The notes beneath the pieces were generated by a model, which worked only from the letters and a program-made list of their open reading frames with translations, made no database searches and was not told the origin of the DNA. From Halopseudomonas phragmitis (GTDB lineage Bacteria > Pseudomonadota > Gammaproteobacteria > Pseudomonadales > Pseudomonadaceae), in assembly GCF_002056295.1 (NCBI RefSeq), contig NZ_CP020100.1:3867501-3931500 (forward strand): a stretch of 64,000 bases of DNA. Direction: 5' to 3'. Shown one piece after another: positions 36,453 to 44,354 of this stretch (position 1 is its first letter; each line of letters begins with the position of its first letter). The position numbers and the translations under genes are program-made.

Positions 36453-37220
36453 TCAGAAACGCTCAGGCCGCATCATAGCGTCCATCCCGCCATCGGCGAA
36501 AACCACCGTGCCATGCATGAAACTGGCTTGATCAGACAATAGAAAGCGAATCACGTTGGCCAGCTCATCCGGCTGGCTACCCCGGCCCAGCGGAGCAACA
36601 AAGTTGCGGGTCGCTTCGCCATAACGCGCATCTTCGGTAGAAGCCTTATACAGAGGAGTTTCCACCACACCCGGCGCAACCACGTTCAAGCGTACTCCAC
36701 GCTTGGCCCACTCACGCACCTTGCGCCGCACCAAAATACTCACTGCCAGCTTGGAGCCGGCATAAGCCAGACTAGGCTCCTTGATGTCATCGATCGCAGC
36801 CAAGGCGCCAGCCTCATCACCGTCGAGCATCTGCGCAATAATTGGGTGTTTATCCACGCCCGGCTGCACCGAAGCCACTGACCCCACAACAACGGCCGAA
36901 GCCTCATGCCCGTTGCCCAGCGCTTCGGCCAAGCCATCAAGCAATGAACTGACGGCGAAATAGTTGACCGCGAGAATCAAGCCACAGCTAGGCGCCGTGA
37001 CACCCACACCCGCACAAAGCACCAAATGATCAAGGGTCCCGGCAGACTTGGCCAACACTTGCTCAATCACTAACTGCCGACCTTCGGCCGTTGCCAGATC
37101 GGCATTGATATCAGCATTGGCGCGATCAATGCCAATGACTGTATGTCCGGCTTCGCGCAATTGGGCACAGAGCGCAGCCCCAATGCCCGAGGCCGAACCA
37201 GTAACCGCAGTAATAGGCAT
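36453..37220 (-). CDS. hsdA: 3-alpha-hydroxysteroid dehydrogenase/carbonyl reductase
   Basis: An SDR of 255 residues with TGSASGIG, YAGSK and the ending DGGMDAMMRPERF. The whole pattern (IGIDRANADINADLATAEGR, VLCAGVG, SVASVQPGVDKHP) closely follows the Comamonas testosteroni 3-alpha-HSD/carbonyl reductase as I remember it. That enzyme oxidises the 3-alpha-hydroxyl of bile acids and androsterone to the 3-ketone, the entry step of the pathway. The start at 37220 has GGAGA upstream. It is a single-gene unit with its own operator copy about 64 bp upstream. Confidence 0.9.
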   Translation of the reverse strand: MPITAVTGSASGIGAALCAQLREAGHTVIGIDRANADINADLATAEGRQLVIEQVLAKSAGTLDHLVLCAGVGVTAPSCGLILAVNYFAVSSLLDGLAEALGNGHEASAVVVGSVASVQPGVDKHPIIAQMLDGDEAGALAAIDDIKEPSLAYAGSKLAVSILVRRKVREWAKRGVRLNVVAPGVVETPLYKASTEDARYGEATRNFVAPLGRGSQPDELANVIRFLLSDQASFMHGTVVFADGGMDAMMRPERF

Positions 37221-37283
37221 ATTGCTTCTCCAAGGTTTCAAAGGTTGATGACTGCCACTCTGACTAACCTCCGGCGACTATTC

Positions 37284-37301
37284 ATCGTCCTAAAAGACTA
37301 G
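37284..37301. promoter_or_regulatory. Shared 18-bp palindromic operator, copy 6 (degenerate)
   Basis: ATCGTCCTAAAAGACTAG has a perfect first half-site and a second half-site that keeps GAC but diverges after it. It lies 64-81 bp upstream of the HsdA-like start. Confidence 0.6.
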
Positions 37302-37303
37302 CG

Positions 37304-38833
37304 TTACAATTTCGGCAGGCGCGTGAACCAGGGCTGCGCCTGTTCCAGCTGCGCCGCCAGACGCAACAAAGTACGCTCCTCACCAAAACGTCCAGCAAAC
37401 ATCACCCCAACCGGAAGTCCAGACTCAGTCCAGTACAAAGGCACCGACATCGCCGGCTGGCCAGTGGTATTGAATATTGATGTAAATGCCGCAACCCGGC
37501 CTGCCACAGCCCCGAACTGCTCCAGCGGCAGCGCCATGTCAATTACCCCGAGCTTGGGCGGGACCTGTGCAAGGGTAGGGCTCAGCAGCACATCATAATC
37601 TTGCATGAACTCGGCCATTTCGCGCGCTGCCTGCTGCAGCGCATCAAGTCCGCGGGCATAGTCCAGCGCAGGAATTTGTTTGCCCCAGCTCAACATCTGC
37701 CAGTTGGCCGGCTCCAGGTCAGCCTCCGTAACCGCACGCCCAAGTTCAGCTTCTCGCAGCGCTACACGATGCGCCAGGCTGACAATACTCATAAGCCCTG
37801 ATGCCTGGGCAGCGGAGGCCATATCGATACGCGGTACCGCCTCCTCGACCCGATGCCCCAGTTCGCGGCAAAGCAGTGCGGCCTGATCAACAGCCTTGAT
37901 ACATTCGGCATCGACCGGAAAATCCTGCAAGGGCTCCTGCATCACCGCGATGCGCAGCTTCCCGGGTTCACGCTTCATCTGCGCAATATAACTGCCCTCA
38001 CCCGAGTGGGCATCAAACGCCCGCCCCGGATTCGACCAGGCAAAAGCGTCCAGCATTGCGGCAGTGTCACGCACACTGCGACTGATCACATGCTGCGCCG
38101 ACAGGCCTCCACGCACTTCCCCATCGCCCGAACCGATCGGCACCAAACCACGACTAGGCTTCAGGCCAAACAAGCCACAAGCAGAAGCCGGGATACGAAT
38201 CGATCCACCACCGTCGCTAGCATGGGCAACCGGCACAATGCCGGCCGCTACTGCAGCAGCGGCACCACCTGACGACCCGCCAACGCTGTAATCCAGATTC
38301 CAGGGGTTACACGTTGCGCCAAACAGGGAGCTTTCGGTATTGGGACTGTTACCAAACTCAGGACTGTGGGTTTTGCCGAAGACCACCAGTCCGGCATCAC
38401 GCACCTTGCGCACGAACGGGTCGTCCTGCCGGGCTCGGGCATCCTTGAAGAACCGTGAACCCTGGGTAGTCACTGTATCGGCCATGGAAACGCCAAGGTC
38501 CTTGAGCAGAAAAGGCACCCCAGCAAAGGCTCCGCCACCGACTCCGGCCGCAACCTGTCGCCTGGCCAGTTCAAAGTGTTCCATAACCACAGCGTTGATC
38601 TGCGGATTGACCGCCTCAGTACGGTTGATCGCCAGTTCCAGAAGCTCGGCCGGGGATACCGCACCCAGGCGCACCTGCTCAGCCAGCCCCATGGCATCGA
38701 AACGCACATATTCATCAAAGCGCAGCCCGCTTGACCCAGCCCAACTGAGCGGGGCCCGTAACGTGCTGACTGCGGCACCAGCAGCCAGCAGCGCGGTACC
38801 GGCAATAAAGTCTCTGCGGGAAAATGTTGTCAT
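37304..38833 (-). CDS. Amidase-signature family amidase with Tat signal
   Basis: A 509-residue amidase. The N-terminus has the twin-arginine motif SRRDFIAGT followed by a hydrophobic stretch, so export by Tat is likely. The catalytic Lys is in PFLLKDLG and the Ser pair in [17 protein letters not shown] and [11 protein letters not shown], which gives the Ser-cisSer-Lys triad. The start at 38833 has GTGGAG 7 nt upstream. Within a bile-acid cluster, a periplasmic amidase could release glycine or taurine from conjugated bile salts; this is inference. It is co-transcribed with the EthD-like gene before it. Confidence 0.87.
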   Translation of the reverse strand: MTTFSRRDFIAGTALLAAGAAVSTLRAPLSWAGSSGLRFDEYVRFDAMGLAEQVRLGAVSPAELLELAINRTEAVNPQINAVVMEHFELARRQVAAGVGGGAFAGVPFLLKDLGVSMADTVTTQGSRFFKDARARQDDPFVRKVRDAGLVVFGKTHSPEFGNSPNTESSLFGATCNPWNLDYSVGGSSGGAAAAVAAGIVPVAHASDGGGSIRIPASACGLFGLKPSRGLVPIGSGDGEVRGGLSAQHVISRSVRDTAAMLDAFAWSNPGRAFDAHSGEGSYIAQMKREPGKLRIAVMQEPLQDFPVDAECIKAVDQAALLCRELGHRVEEAVPRIDMASAAQASGLMSIVSLAHRVALREAELGRAVTEADLEPANWQMLSWGKQIPALDYARGLDALQQAAREMAEFMQDYDVLLSPTLAQVPPKLGVIDMALPLEQFGAVAGRVAAFTSIFNTTGQPAMSVPLYWTESGLPVGVMFAGRFGEERTLLRLAAQLEQAQPWFTRLPKL

Positions 38834-38848
38834 TATTGTGCTCCACAA

Positions 38849-39499
38849 TTACGGAAGAAATGCCACGAAACGCTCTTTCAACTCATCAGCATCCGATCGG
38901 CAAGTAGCCACCCGAATGCAACGCTCATCACCCTTAAGGGCTCTTGTAAGGCTGGATTGCAGCTCTTCGATATTCTCAGCCTCCAACCACAGCAAGGCGG
39001 CAAACGGCAATATCGACGCGCCTTTTTGCAACTGATCAAGGCTGGCCTTGATGTCGTAAAACTCACCGCCGGCCAAAACCTGCAGCAGTGTCTGGGCCCT
39101 TACCAGTTGCGCGGTGGCGGAAGCATTGGGAGGCAATAACACAACCACACGCTCACCAGCGCAGCCCCCAGCCGGTTTAATATCACGCCAATCAGAAAGC
39201 AATAGCTCATGCGCCGACCCAACCCGAATCATCTCCTGACGCATGAACTGGGCTTCATCATCGAGCACCCGGTTACGTGATTCGGAGCGCATGATGCGCC
39301 CCACATCCAAAACCTGGGCAAGGCGGACTTCGGTTATACAGTCGAAGTCCAGATCTTCAGCATCCAGAAGATGGTTACGAACATATTGAGCGAATGGGAA
39401 GTATTTCATCGCCAACAGGCAATGAGTCGACTCGTAATAGTTGCGAAAGGCCTGCCGATCCAGATCGTCCCGGCGGGTAATTAGTGACAGAGCTTTCAT
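38849..39499 (-). CDS. EthD-domain-like dimeric alpha/beta-barrel protein
   Basis: A 216-residue protein. The N-terminal part (SLITRRDDLDRQAFRNYYESTH) is an EthD/ferredoxin-like dimeric barrel signature, and the second half may be a diverged repeat of the same fold. Members occur in catabolic clusters, often with unknown biochemical role. It leads a two-gene operon with the Tat amidase, and an operator copy lies 57-74 bp upstream, which ties it to the steroid regulon. Confidence 0.72.
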   Translation of the reverse strand: MKALSLITRRDDLDRQAFRNYYESTHCLLAMKYFPFAQYVRNHLLDAEDLDFDCITEVRLAQVLDVGRIMRSESRNRVLDDEAQFMRQEMIRVGSAHELLLSDWRDIKPAGGCAGERVVVLLPPNASATAQLVRAQTLLQVLAGGEFYDIKASLDQLQKGASILPFAALLWLEAENIEELQSSLTRALKGDERCIRVATCRSDADELKERFVAFLP

Positions 39500-39555
39500 C
39501 CCGGCGTTCCGTGGCTACAATTTCTTGCAGACTAGAAGCCGGGGAAGACCTCGAC

Positions 39556-39573
39556 ATCGTCAATTCAGACCAT
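39556..39573. promoter_or_regulatory. Shared 18-bp palindromic operator, copy 7
   Basis: ATCGTCAATTCAGACCAT matches ATCGTC-N6-GACGAT with one mismatch. It lies 57-74 bp upstream of the EthD-like start. Confidence 0.7.
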
Positions 39574-39771
39574 GCCTGGAGGATCAGGCCAGGTTATAAG
39601 CTACTTTTTAGCTTTCTCCACGCATAGTCATGCAGCAACTTACCAATACGGTACCAGTACAGTAAGCCACATACTGCTTGGCGGGTCTGAATGCATTATG
39701 GGGCTCAAGCCCTGATCAACACGAGCAAGATCTTTCGGCACCGTTGTCCCCCCAACTTTCCCCCGGGAAAA

Positions 39772-39807
39772 GTAAAAAGGCCCAAGCTTGCGCTTGGGCC
39801 TTTTTAC
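39772..39807. terminator. Terminator downstream of tRNA-Ser
   Basis: GTAAAAAGGCCCAAGC and GCTTGGGCCTTTTTAC form a perfect 16-bp stem with a 4-base loop. It would end tRNA-Ser transcription on the minus strand and could also act on the plus strand. Confidence 0.9.
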
Positions 39808-39813
39808 TTTGTC

Positions 39814-39904
39814 TGGCGGAGAGAGAGGGATTCGAACCCTCGATACGCTATTAACGTATACACACTTTCCAGGCGTGCTCCTTCAACCACTCGGACACCT
39901 CTCC
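39814..39904 (-). tRNA. tRNA-Ser (anticodon GGA)
   Basis: A 91-nt class II tRNA. The acceptor stem GGAGAGG pairs with TCTCTCC (one G-U), and CCA is encoded. The anticodon loop reads CTGGAAA with GGA, there is a long variable arm, and the T arm is GAGGGTTCGAATCCCTC. It marks the junction between the catabolic cluster, on its 3' side, and the core genome. Confidence 0.95.
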
Positions 39905-40091
39905 GGAGGCTTGATGACCGGTCACCCGGCTACCAAGGCGCGCTAATTTACCGGATGCAGGCTGCCTTGGCAAACCCTTTTTCGCAGCCACGGCAACAGG
40001 ATAGCCAGAACTGGCCGGTCATGATTAAGTTGTTAAACTGCCTCGATACCAGGCCGTGTCGGCCTGTGGTCTTTGCATCGAGGATTTGATC

Positions 40092-40781
40092 ATGAGCGAG
40101 CTGGTTTCCTACCGTTTTGCCGACGGCATTGCCCACCTGAGTCTGAGCAATGGCAAGGTCAATGCGATTTCACCGGAGGTGATCGATGCCTTCAATGCAG
40201 CGCTGGACCAGGCTGAGGCGGATCGGGCGGTAGTAGTGATCAGCGGTCAGCCGGGCATGCTCTCGGGTGGTTATGACCTCAAGGTGATGACGTCCAGCGC
40301 CGAGGCGGCCAAGGCGCTGGTAGCCAAGGGCTCGACTCTGGCCCGGCGTATGCTCTCGCACCCGTTCCCTATAGTGGTCTGTTGCACCGGCCATGCCGTG
40401 GCCAAGGGTGCGTTCATCCTGCTCTCTGCCGACTACCGGATTGGCGTGGAGGGTCCGTTCAAGATTGGCCTGAACGAAGTGGCGATCGGCATGACCATGC
40501 ACCATGTCGGCATTGAGCTGGCCCGCGCCCGGCTGACCAACGCAGCATTCAACCGCTCGGTCATCAATGCCGAGATGTTCTCACCGGAGCAGGCAGTAGA
40601 AGCTGGCTTTCTGGACAAGGTGGTGCCCGCCGATCAACTGGAAGAGCAAACCCTGGCGATGGCCAAGTTCCTCACCACCCTGAACATGACCGCGCACCGC
40701 AATACCAAGCTCAAGAGTCGCAAGGCGCTGCTGGAACTGCTCGATGCGTCCATTGAGCTGGATAAGCAACACGCCCTCTGA
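40092..40781 (+). CDS. Crotonase/enoyl-CoA hydratase family protein
   Basis: A 229-residue crotonase. LSGGYDLKVM and GHAVAKGAFILLSADYRIG correspond to the two oxyanion-hole regions. The start at 40092 has GAGG upstream, whereas an in-frame start at 40056 lacks one. It is on the core side of the tRNA, has no copy of the steroid operator, and is likely a housekeeping fatty-acid-type enzyme. Confidence 0.82.
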   Translation: MSELVSYRFADGIAHLSLSNGKVNAISPEVIDAFNAALDQAEADRAVVVISGQPGMLSGGYDLKVMTSSAEAAKALVAKGSTLARRMLSHPFPIVVCCTGHAVAKGAFILLSADYRIGVEGPFKIGLNEVAIGMTMHHVGIELARARLTNAAFNRSVINAEMFSPEQAVEAGFLDKVVPADQLEEQTLAMAKFLTTLNMTAHRNTKLKSRKALLELLDASIELDKQHAL

Positions 40782-40870
40782 GCCGGAAAAAACTCGAATC
40801 CATTTGCCACTGGGCCTGTATTGGCCGACCGGGTTAAGCTGACGCCCTTGAACCAAACGGGACGGTGGCA

Positions 40871-41935
40871 GTGGATTCAATTACCCAGGCAGTTCTCGGC
40901 GCCTCGATTCATGGTGCCATGCTCGGTCGCTGGCAGGGACGCAAAGCCCTGCTCTACGGTGCCATGCTTGGTACCCTGCCAGACCTGGATGTGGTGCTTG
41001 ATTATGGCGATGCCGTAGCCAACATGACCCAGCATCGCGGTTTCAGCCATTCCCTGTTCGTGCTCACCGGTCTGAGCCTGCTAATGACCTGGCTGATCCG
41101 CCGCTATCGTCCCAATCCCGGCTACACCGGCATGCGCTTATGGCTAACGATCTGGCTGGTGCTGGTGACCCATGTACTACTCGACGCCTTCACCGCCTAC
41201 GGCACACAACTGTTCTGGCCGTTCACCCCTACGCCTACGGCCTGGTCGAGCATTTTTATCATCGACCCCCTATACACCCTGCCGCTGCTGTTGGCCGTTA
41301 TCGTCGGCCTGCTGTTTGGCCTGCGCCACCGCGGCCTGCGCTGGCAGTACTGGGCACTGGGTCTGAGCAGTCTGTATCTGGCCAGTACTCTGGCCGGCAA
41401 GCAGATGGCCGAGCAGCAATTGCAACTGGCGCTGGCCGAGCGCGGCATTCAGACCGAGCAGACCTTCACCTCGCCTACCCCGTTCAACACCCTGCTCTGG
41501 CGGGTGGTGGCAATTGATGGTGATGACTATTACGAAGGCGTGGTGAGTTGGCTGGACCGTCAGCCGCCGCCACTGGAGCGCCTGCCGCGCCACTACCGGG
41601 CAGCCAAGACGGCCCTGGCCGGCAGCAGCGCTCACCAGCGGCTGCGTTGGTTCACAGATGATGTGCTGCGCTATGACCTGATCGACAATCACTGGGTGGT
41701 TACCGATCTGCGTTTGGGCATGACTGGTTATCACCCCTTCCGTTTTGCCCTGGCCGAGATTACCGACAGCGGTGTAAAGCTGATCGAAGCCCCGGAGCAC
41801 TGGCCTCTACCGCCACGCGACTTTTCTCAATTGACAGCGCTGCGCCGGCGCGCTCTGGACCCGGACTACCCATTGTCATTAGCGGAACTCGCCCATGGGC
41901 TGGGTACATCACCAAGCGTGATCAGCAATCCTTAG
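40871..41935 (+). CDS. YdjM-like inner-membrane metal-dependent hydrolase family protein
   Basis: About 354 residues, read from a GTG at 40871 so that the protein starts with the typical DSITQAVLGA. His residues in QHRGFSHSLF and an early Asp (LPDLDVVLDYGD) are the conserved metal-site-like positions. Several membrane segments fill residues 55-180, and a soluble C-terminal domain follows. E. coli YdjM is LexA-regulated; I see no LexA box here. The biochemical role of the family is uncertain. Confidence 0.8.
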   Translation: MDSITQAVLGASIHGAMLGRWQGRKALLYGAMLGTLPDLDVVLDYGDAVANMTQHRGFSHSLFVLTGLSLLMTWLIRRYRPNPGYTGMRLWLTIWLVLVTHVLLDAFTAYGTQLFWPFTPTPTAWSSIFIIDPLYTLPLLLAVIVGLLFGLRHRGLRWQYWALGLSSLYLASTLAGKQMAEQQLQLALAERGIQTEQTFTSPTPFNTLLWRVVAIDGDDYYEGVVSWLDRQPPPLERLPRHYRAAKTALAGSSAHQRLRWFTDDVLRYDLIDNHWVVTDLRLGMTGYHPFRFALAEITDSGVKLIEAPEHWPLPPRDFSQLTALRRRALDPDYPLSLAELAHGLGTSPSVISNP

Positions 41936-41992
41936 CGCAGGCGGGCCGGCACTCTGCAATAATGGCCGTTATTTTGCCCAGGAAATGACGCT

Positions 41993-43219
41993 ATGCCGGG
42001 CCCTGCGCCAACGACGCTCCCACCAGAAAGCCGCCGCCTGGCCATGGCGGCGGCTTTGCTGGCAATCTTCACCACTATCTTCGCCAGCAACCTGCCAACC
42101 CCACTGTATGCGGTCTGGCAGGTACGCATGGGCTTTTCATCCACGGCCCTGACGGCGATCTTTTCGGTATACGTGCTCGGGGTGATCAGTATGCTGCTGA
42201 CCCTGGGCTCATTGTCGGACAAGCTCGGCCGCCGCCAATTGCTGGTACCCGGCATGCTGTTCATCGCCGCCGGCGCAGTGATGTTCCTGCTGGCTCAGGA
42301 TATTGTCGGGCTGGGGGTGGCGCGGGTTTTGACCGGTTTGGGTACCGGGCTGGTGACGGGGGCTGCATCAGCAGCGGTTGTGGAACTGGAGCCAAACGAA
42401 AACTGGACCCGTGCCGCCACACTGTCGGCCCTGGCCTTCACCCTGGGCGCCTTTGCCGGGCCTATGCTCAGTTCATTGGCACTGAAACTCGGGCCAGGCG
42501 CGGATACCTGGCCCTTCGTACTGGTCGTGGTCATGAGCCTGACGACCATCGCCCTGCTGGTGCTGGCACCCTGGCCAAGCGGGATCGGACAACGCCAGGC
42601 CGGTTTCAGCCTGCGGCGCTGGAGACCTACCACTATTCGGGTGCCACGCGAGTTGCTGGGGCCATTTGCCTTTGCTGGGGCGGCCATCTGCCTGGCCTGG
42701 TCAACCGGCAGTCTGTACGCTTCGCTGGGTCCGTCGCTGGCCCGTGAGCTGGTAGGTATCAGTGACCGAGCACTGGCCGGGATGTTCGCCGCCGGTTGGC
42801 AGTTGATTGCCGGACTCAGCCAGTTTTTCTGCCAACACCAACCACGTGATCGTCTGCTACTGGTCGGCCCGACCCTGCTGATCAGCGGCCTGCTGGTGAT
42901 GGCCGGCGCGGTGCTCCTGGCCTCGCCCTGGCTGTTTACTCTGGCAACCCTGGCCACCGCCAGTGGTGCCGGCTCCACCGGGGTGGTGGCCATGGCTTCG
43001 ATCAGCCAGGATGCCCCGCCCAGCGAGCGCGCCAGCATCAACTCAACGTTCTACCTGTTAGCCTATCTGACCATGGCTTCGGTAGTACTTGGGGTCGGTT
43101 TCGTCAGTGATCTGATCGGTTTCGGCACAACCGTAATCGGTTTCACCCTGTGCATTTCGCTGGCGGCCATCAGCCTGATGGCCGTAGCCATCAGGACCGG
43201 GCGCACCTCGCTGTGGTAA
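41993..43219 (+). CDS. MFS transporter
   Basis: A 408-residue major facilitator with about 12 hydrophobic segments. The loop 2-3 motif LGSLSDKLGRRQLL is clear. It is convergent with azlD. No substrate can be inferred. Confidence 0.85.
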   Translation: MPGPAPTTLPPESRRLAMAAALLAIFTTIFASNLPTPLYAVWQVRMGFSSTALTAIFSVYVLGVISMLLTLGSLSDKLGRRQLLVPGMLFIAAGAVMFLLAQDIVGLGVARVLTGLGTGLVTGAASAAVVELEPNENWTRAATLSALAFTLGAFAGPMLSSLALKLGPGADTWPFVLVVVMSLTTIALLVLAPWPSGIGQRQAGFSLRRWRPTTIRVPRELLGPFAFAGAAICLAWSTGSLYASLGPSLARELVGISDRALAGMFAAGWQLIAGLSQFFCQHQPRDRLLLVGPTLLISGLLVMAGAVLLASPWLFTLATLATASGAGSTGVVAMASISQDAPPSERASINSTFYLLAYLTMASVVLGVGFVSDLIGFGTTVIGFTLCISLAAISLMAVAIRTGRTSLW

Positions 43220-43555
43220 TCAGAACAACCCTTGGGCCAGCCAGCGCCAGAGGAAGAAGGCCAGCATACCGCCACCGATGGTGGCCAGCAGGTTACGCCA
43301 GCGTGCGGCGATCAGGATAGCGATGAGGCCACCGATCAGGTAGGCATTGTCCAGGCTCAGTTGCCAGTGCTGGCCGTCGGGTATGACCATTGCCGGAACG
43401 ATGATCGCAGTCAGTACCGCCACGGGTACATAGCCCAGTGCCTGACTGACCAGCGGACTGAAGCGCACCCGATGGCCGGCGGCAAACAATACATAGCGAA
43501 TACCGAAGGTAATCAGCGCCATACCGGCGATCAGCGTAACCTCAAAGCTGCTCAT
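43220..43555 (-). CDS. azlD: AzlD family branched-chain amino acid export subunit
   Basis: A 111-residue protein with four hydrophobic segments, typical of AzlD. GGAGG stands 6 nt before the start at 43555, which overlaps the end of azlC by 14 bases. It forms the small subunit of the AzlCD (YgaZH-like) exporter. Confidence 0.88.
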   Translation of the reverse strand: MSSFEVTLIAGMALITFGIRYVLFAAGHRVRFSPLVSQALGYVPVAVLTAIIVPAMVIPDGQHWQLSLDNAYLIGGLIAILIAARWRNLLATIGGGMLAFFLWRWLAQGLF

Positions 43556-44285
43556 CAGCCACCTCCAGACGCTCGCGGGCATTCAGCCGCTCAGCCATTA
43601 CCCCGGCAGCCACCCCCAGCAACGCCGCCAGCATCAGCCCCAGCTTGTAGGGCAGCGGATGCGCAACCAGCGCTACCACTGCCGCAACCAGCGCGGCCAC
43701 CAGCATCGGCCGGGTGCGCAGCATAGGCACAACAATACCGATAAAGGTTGCGACCATGGCGAAATCCAGGCCCCAGCCAGCCATGCCCGGCAAGGCATGG
43801 CCCAGCAACGCGCCGATCAGGGTGCAGGCGAACCAGTTGCTGTACATGGCCAGGCAGGAACCAAGAAAATACCAGTGCTTGTGGGTCATTGGGGTCTGAG
43901 CATCGTGGTAGTGATGCTGAACCACTGCATAGCTTTCATCGGTCAGCCAGAATGCCAGCGGCACCCGCCAGCGTTGCGGCAAATGACGCACAAAGGGCAA
44001 CAGGCTGGCACTGTAGAGCATGTGCCGCAGGTTGACGATGAAGGTCGTCAGCAGAATCACCGCCAGACCAGCCCCGGAGGCCACCAGACTGACAGCGATG
44101 AACTGGGCCGAGCCGGCGAACACCAGTAGAGACATGGCCAGGGTTGCGCCCAGCGACAACCCCGAGGCCACCGCCAAGGTGCCGAATATGATGCCGAACG
44201 GCAGCGCGCCGACCAGCATGGGAATGGTATCGCGGGCCCCGTGCAGGGCCGCCTGAAAACGGGCAGACATGAGTGCAACATTCAT
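43542..44285 (-). CDS. azlC: AzlC family branched-chain amino acid export subunit
   Basis: A 247-residue membrane protein of the AzlC/YgaZ family. [21 protein letters not shown] and a [11 protein letters not shown] stretch are diagnostic. It is translationally coupled with azlD. Export of branched-chain amino acids is known for the family. Confidence 0.9.
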   Translation of the reverse strand: MNVALMSARFQAALHGARDTIPMLVGALPFGIIFGTLAVASGLSLGATLAMSLLVFAGSAQFIAVSLVASGAGLAVILLTTFIVNLRHMLYSASLLPFVRHLPQRWRVPLAFWLTDESYAVVQHHYHDAQTPMTHKHWYFLGSCLAMYSNWFACTLIGALLGHALPGMAGWGLDFAMVATFIGIVVPMLRTRPMLVAALVAAVVALVAHPLPYKLGLMLAALLGVAAGVMAERLNARERLEVADEQL

Positions 44286-44354
44286 ATGGGATGGCAGAGT
44301 ACGCTAACAGCCCCACCCCGCCCCCACAAGATACAGTTGGGCAGTAACAGTGCC

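Larger units (their letters stand above)
39500..39813. other. Intergenic region between the steroid cluster and tRNA-Ser
   Basis: It holds the last operator copy (39556-39573) and a terminator (39772-39807). Between them, 39574-39771 has no open frame with a convincing start. I looked for a repeat of the tRNA 3' end or an integrase fragment and saw none. Confidence 0.5.

Noticed and set aside
39574..39813. Direct repeat of the tRNA-Ser 3' end as an island attachment site.
   Set aside because: No second copy of the tRNA 3' sequence was found next to the gene, and no integrase fragment is present.
39691..40089. Plus-strand open frame containing an ERDSNPR motif.
   Set aside because: It is the usual artefact of reading across a tRNA gene on the opposite strand; tRNA-Ser explains the sequence.
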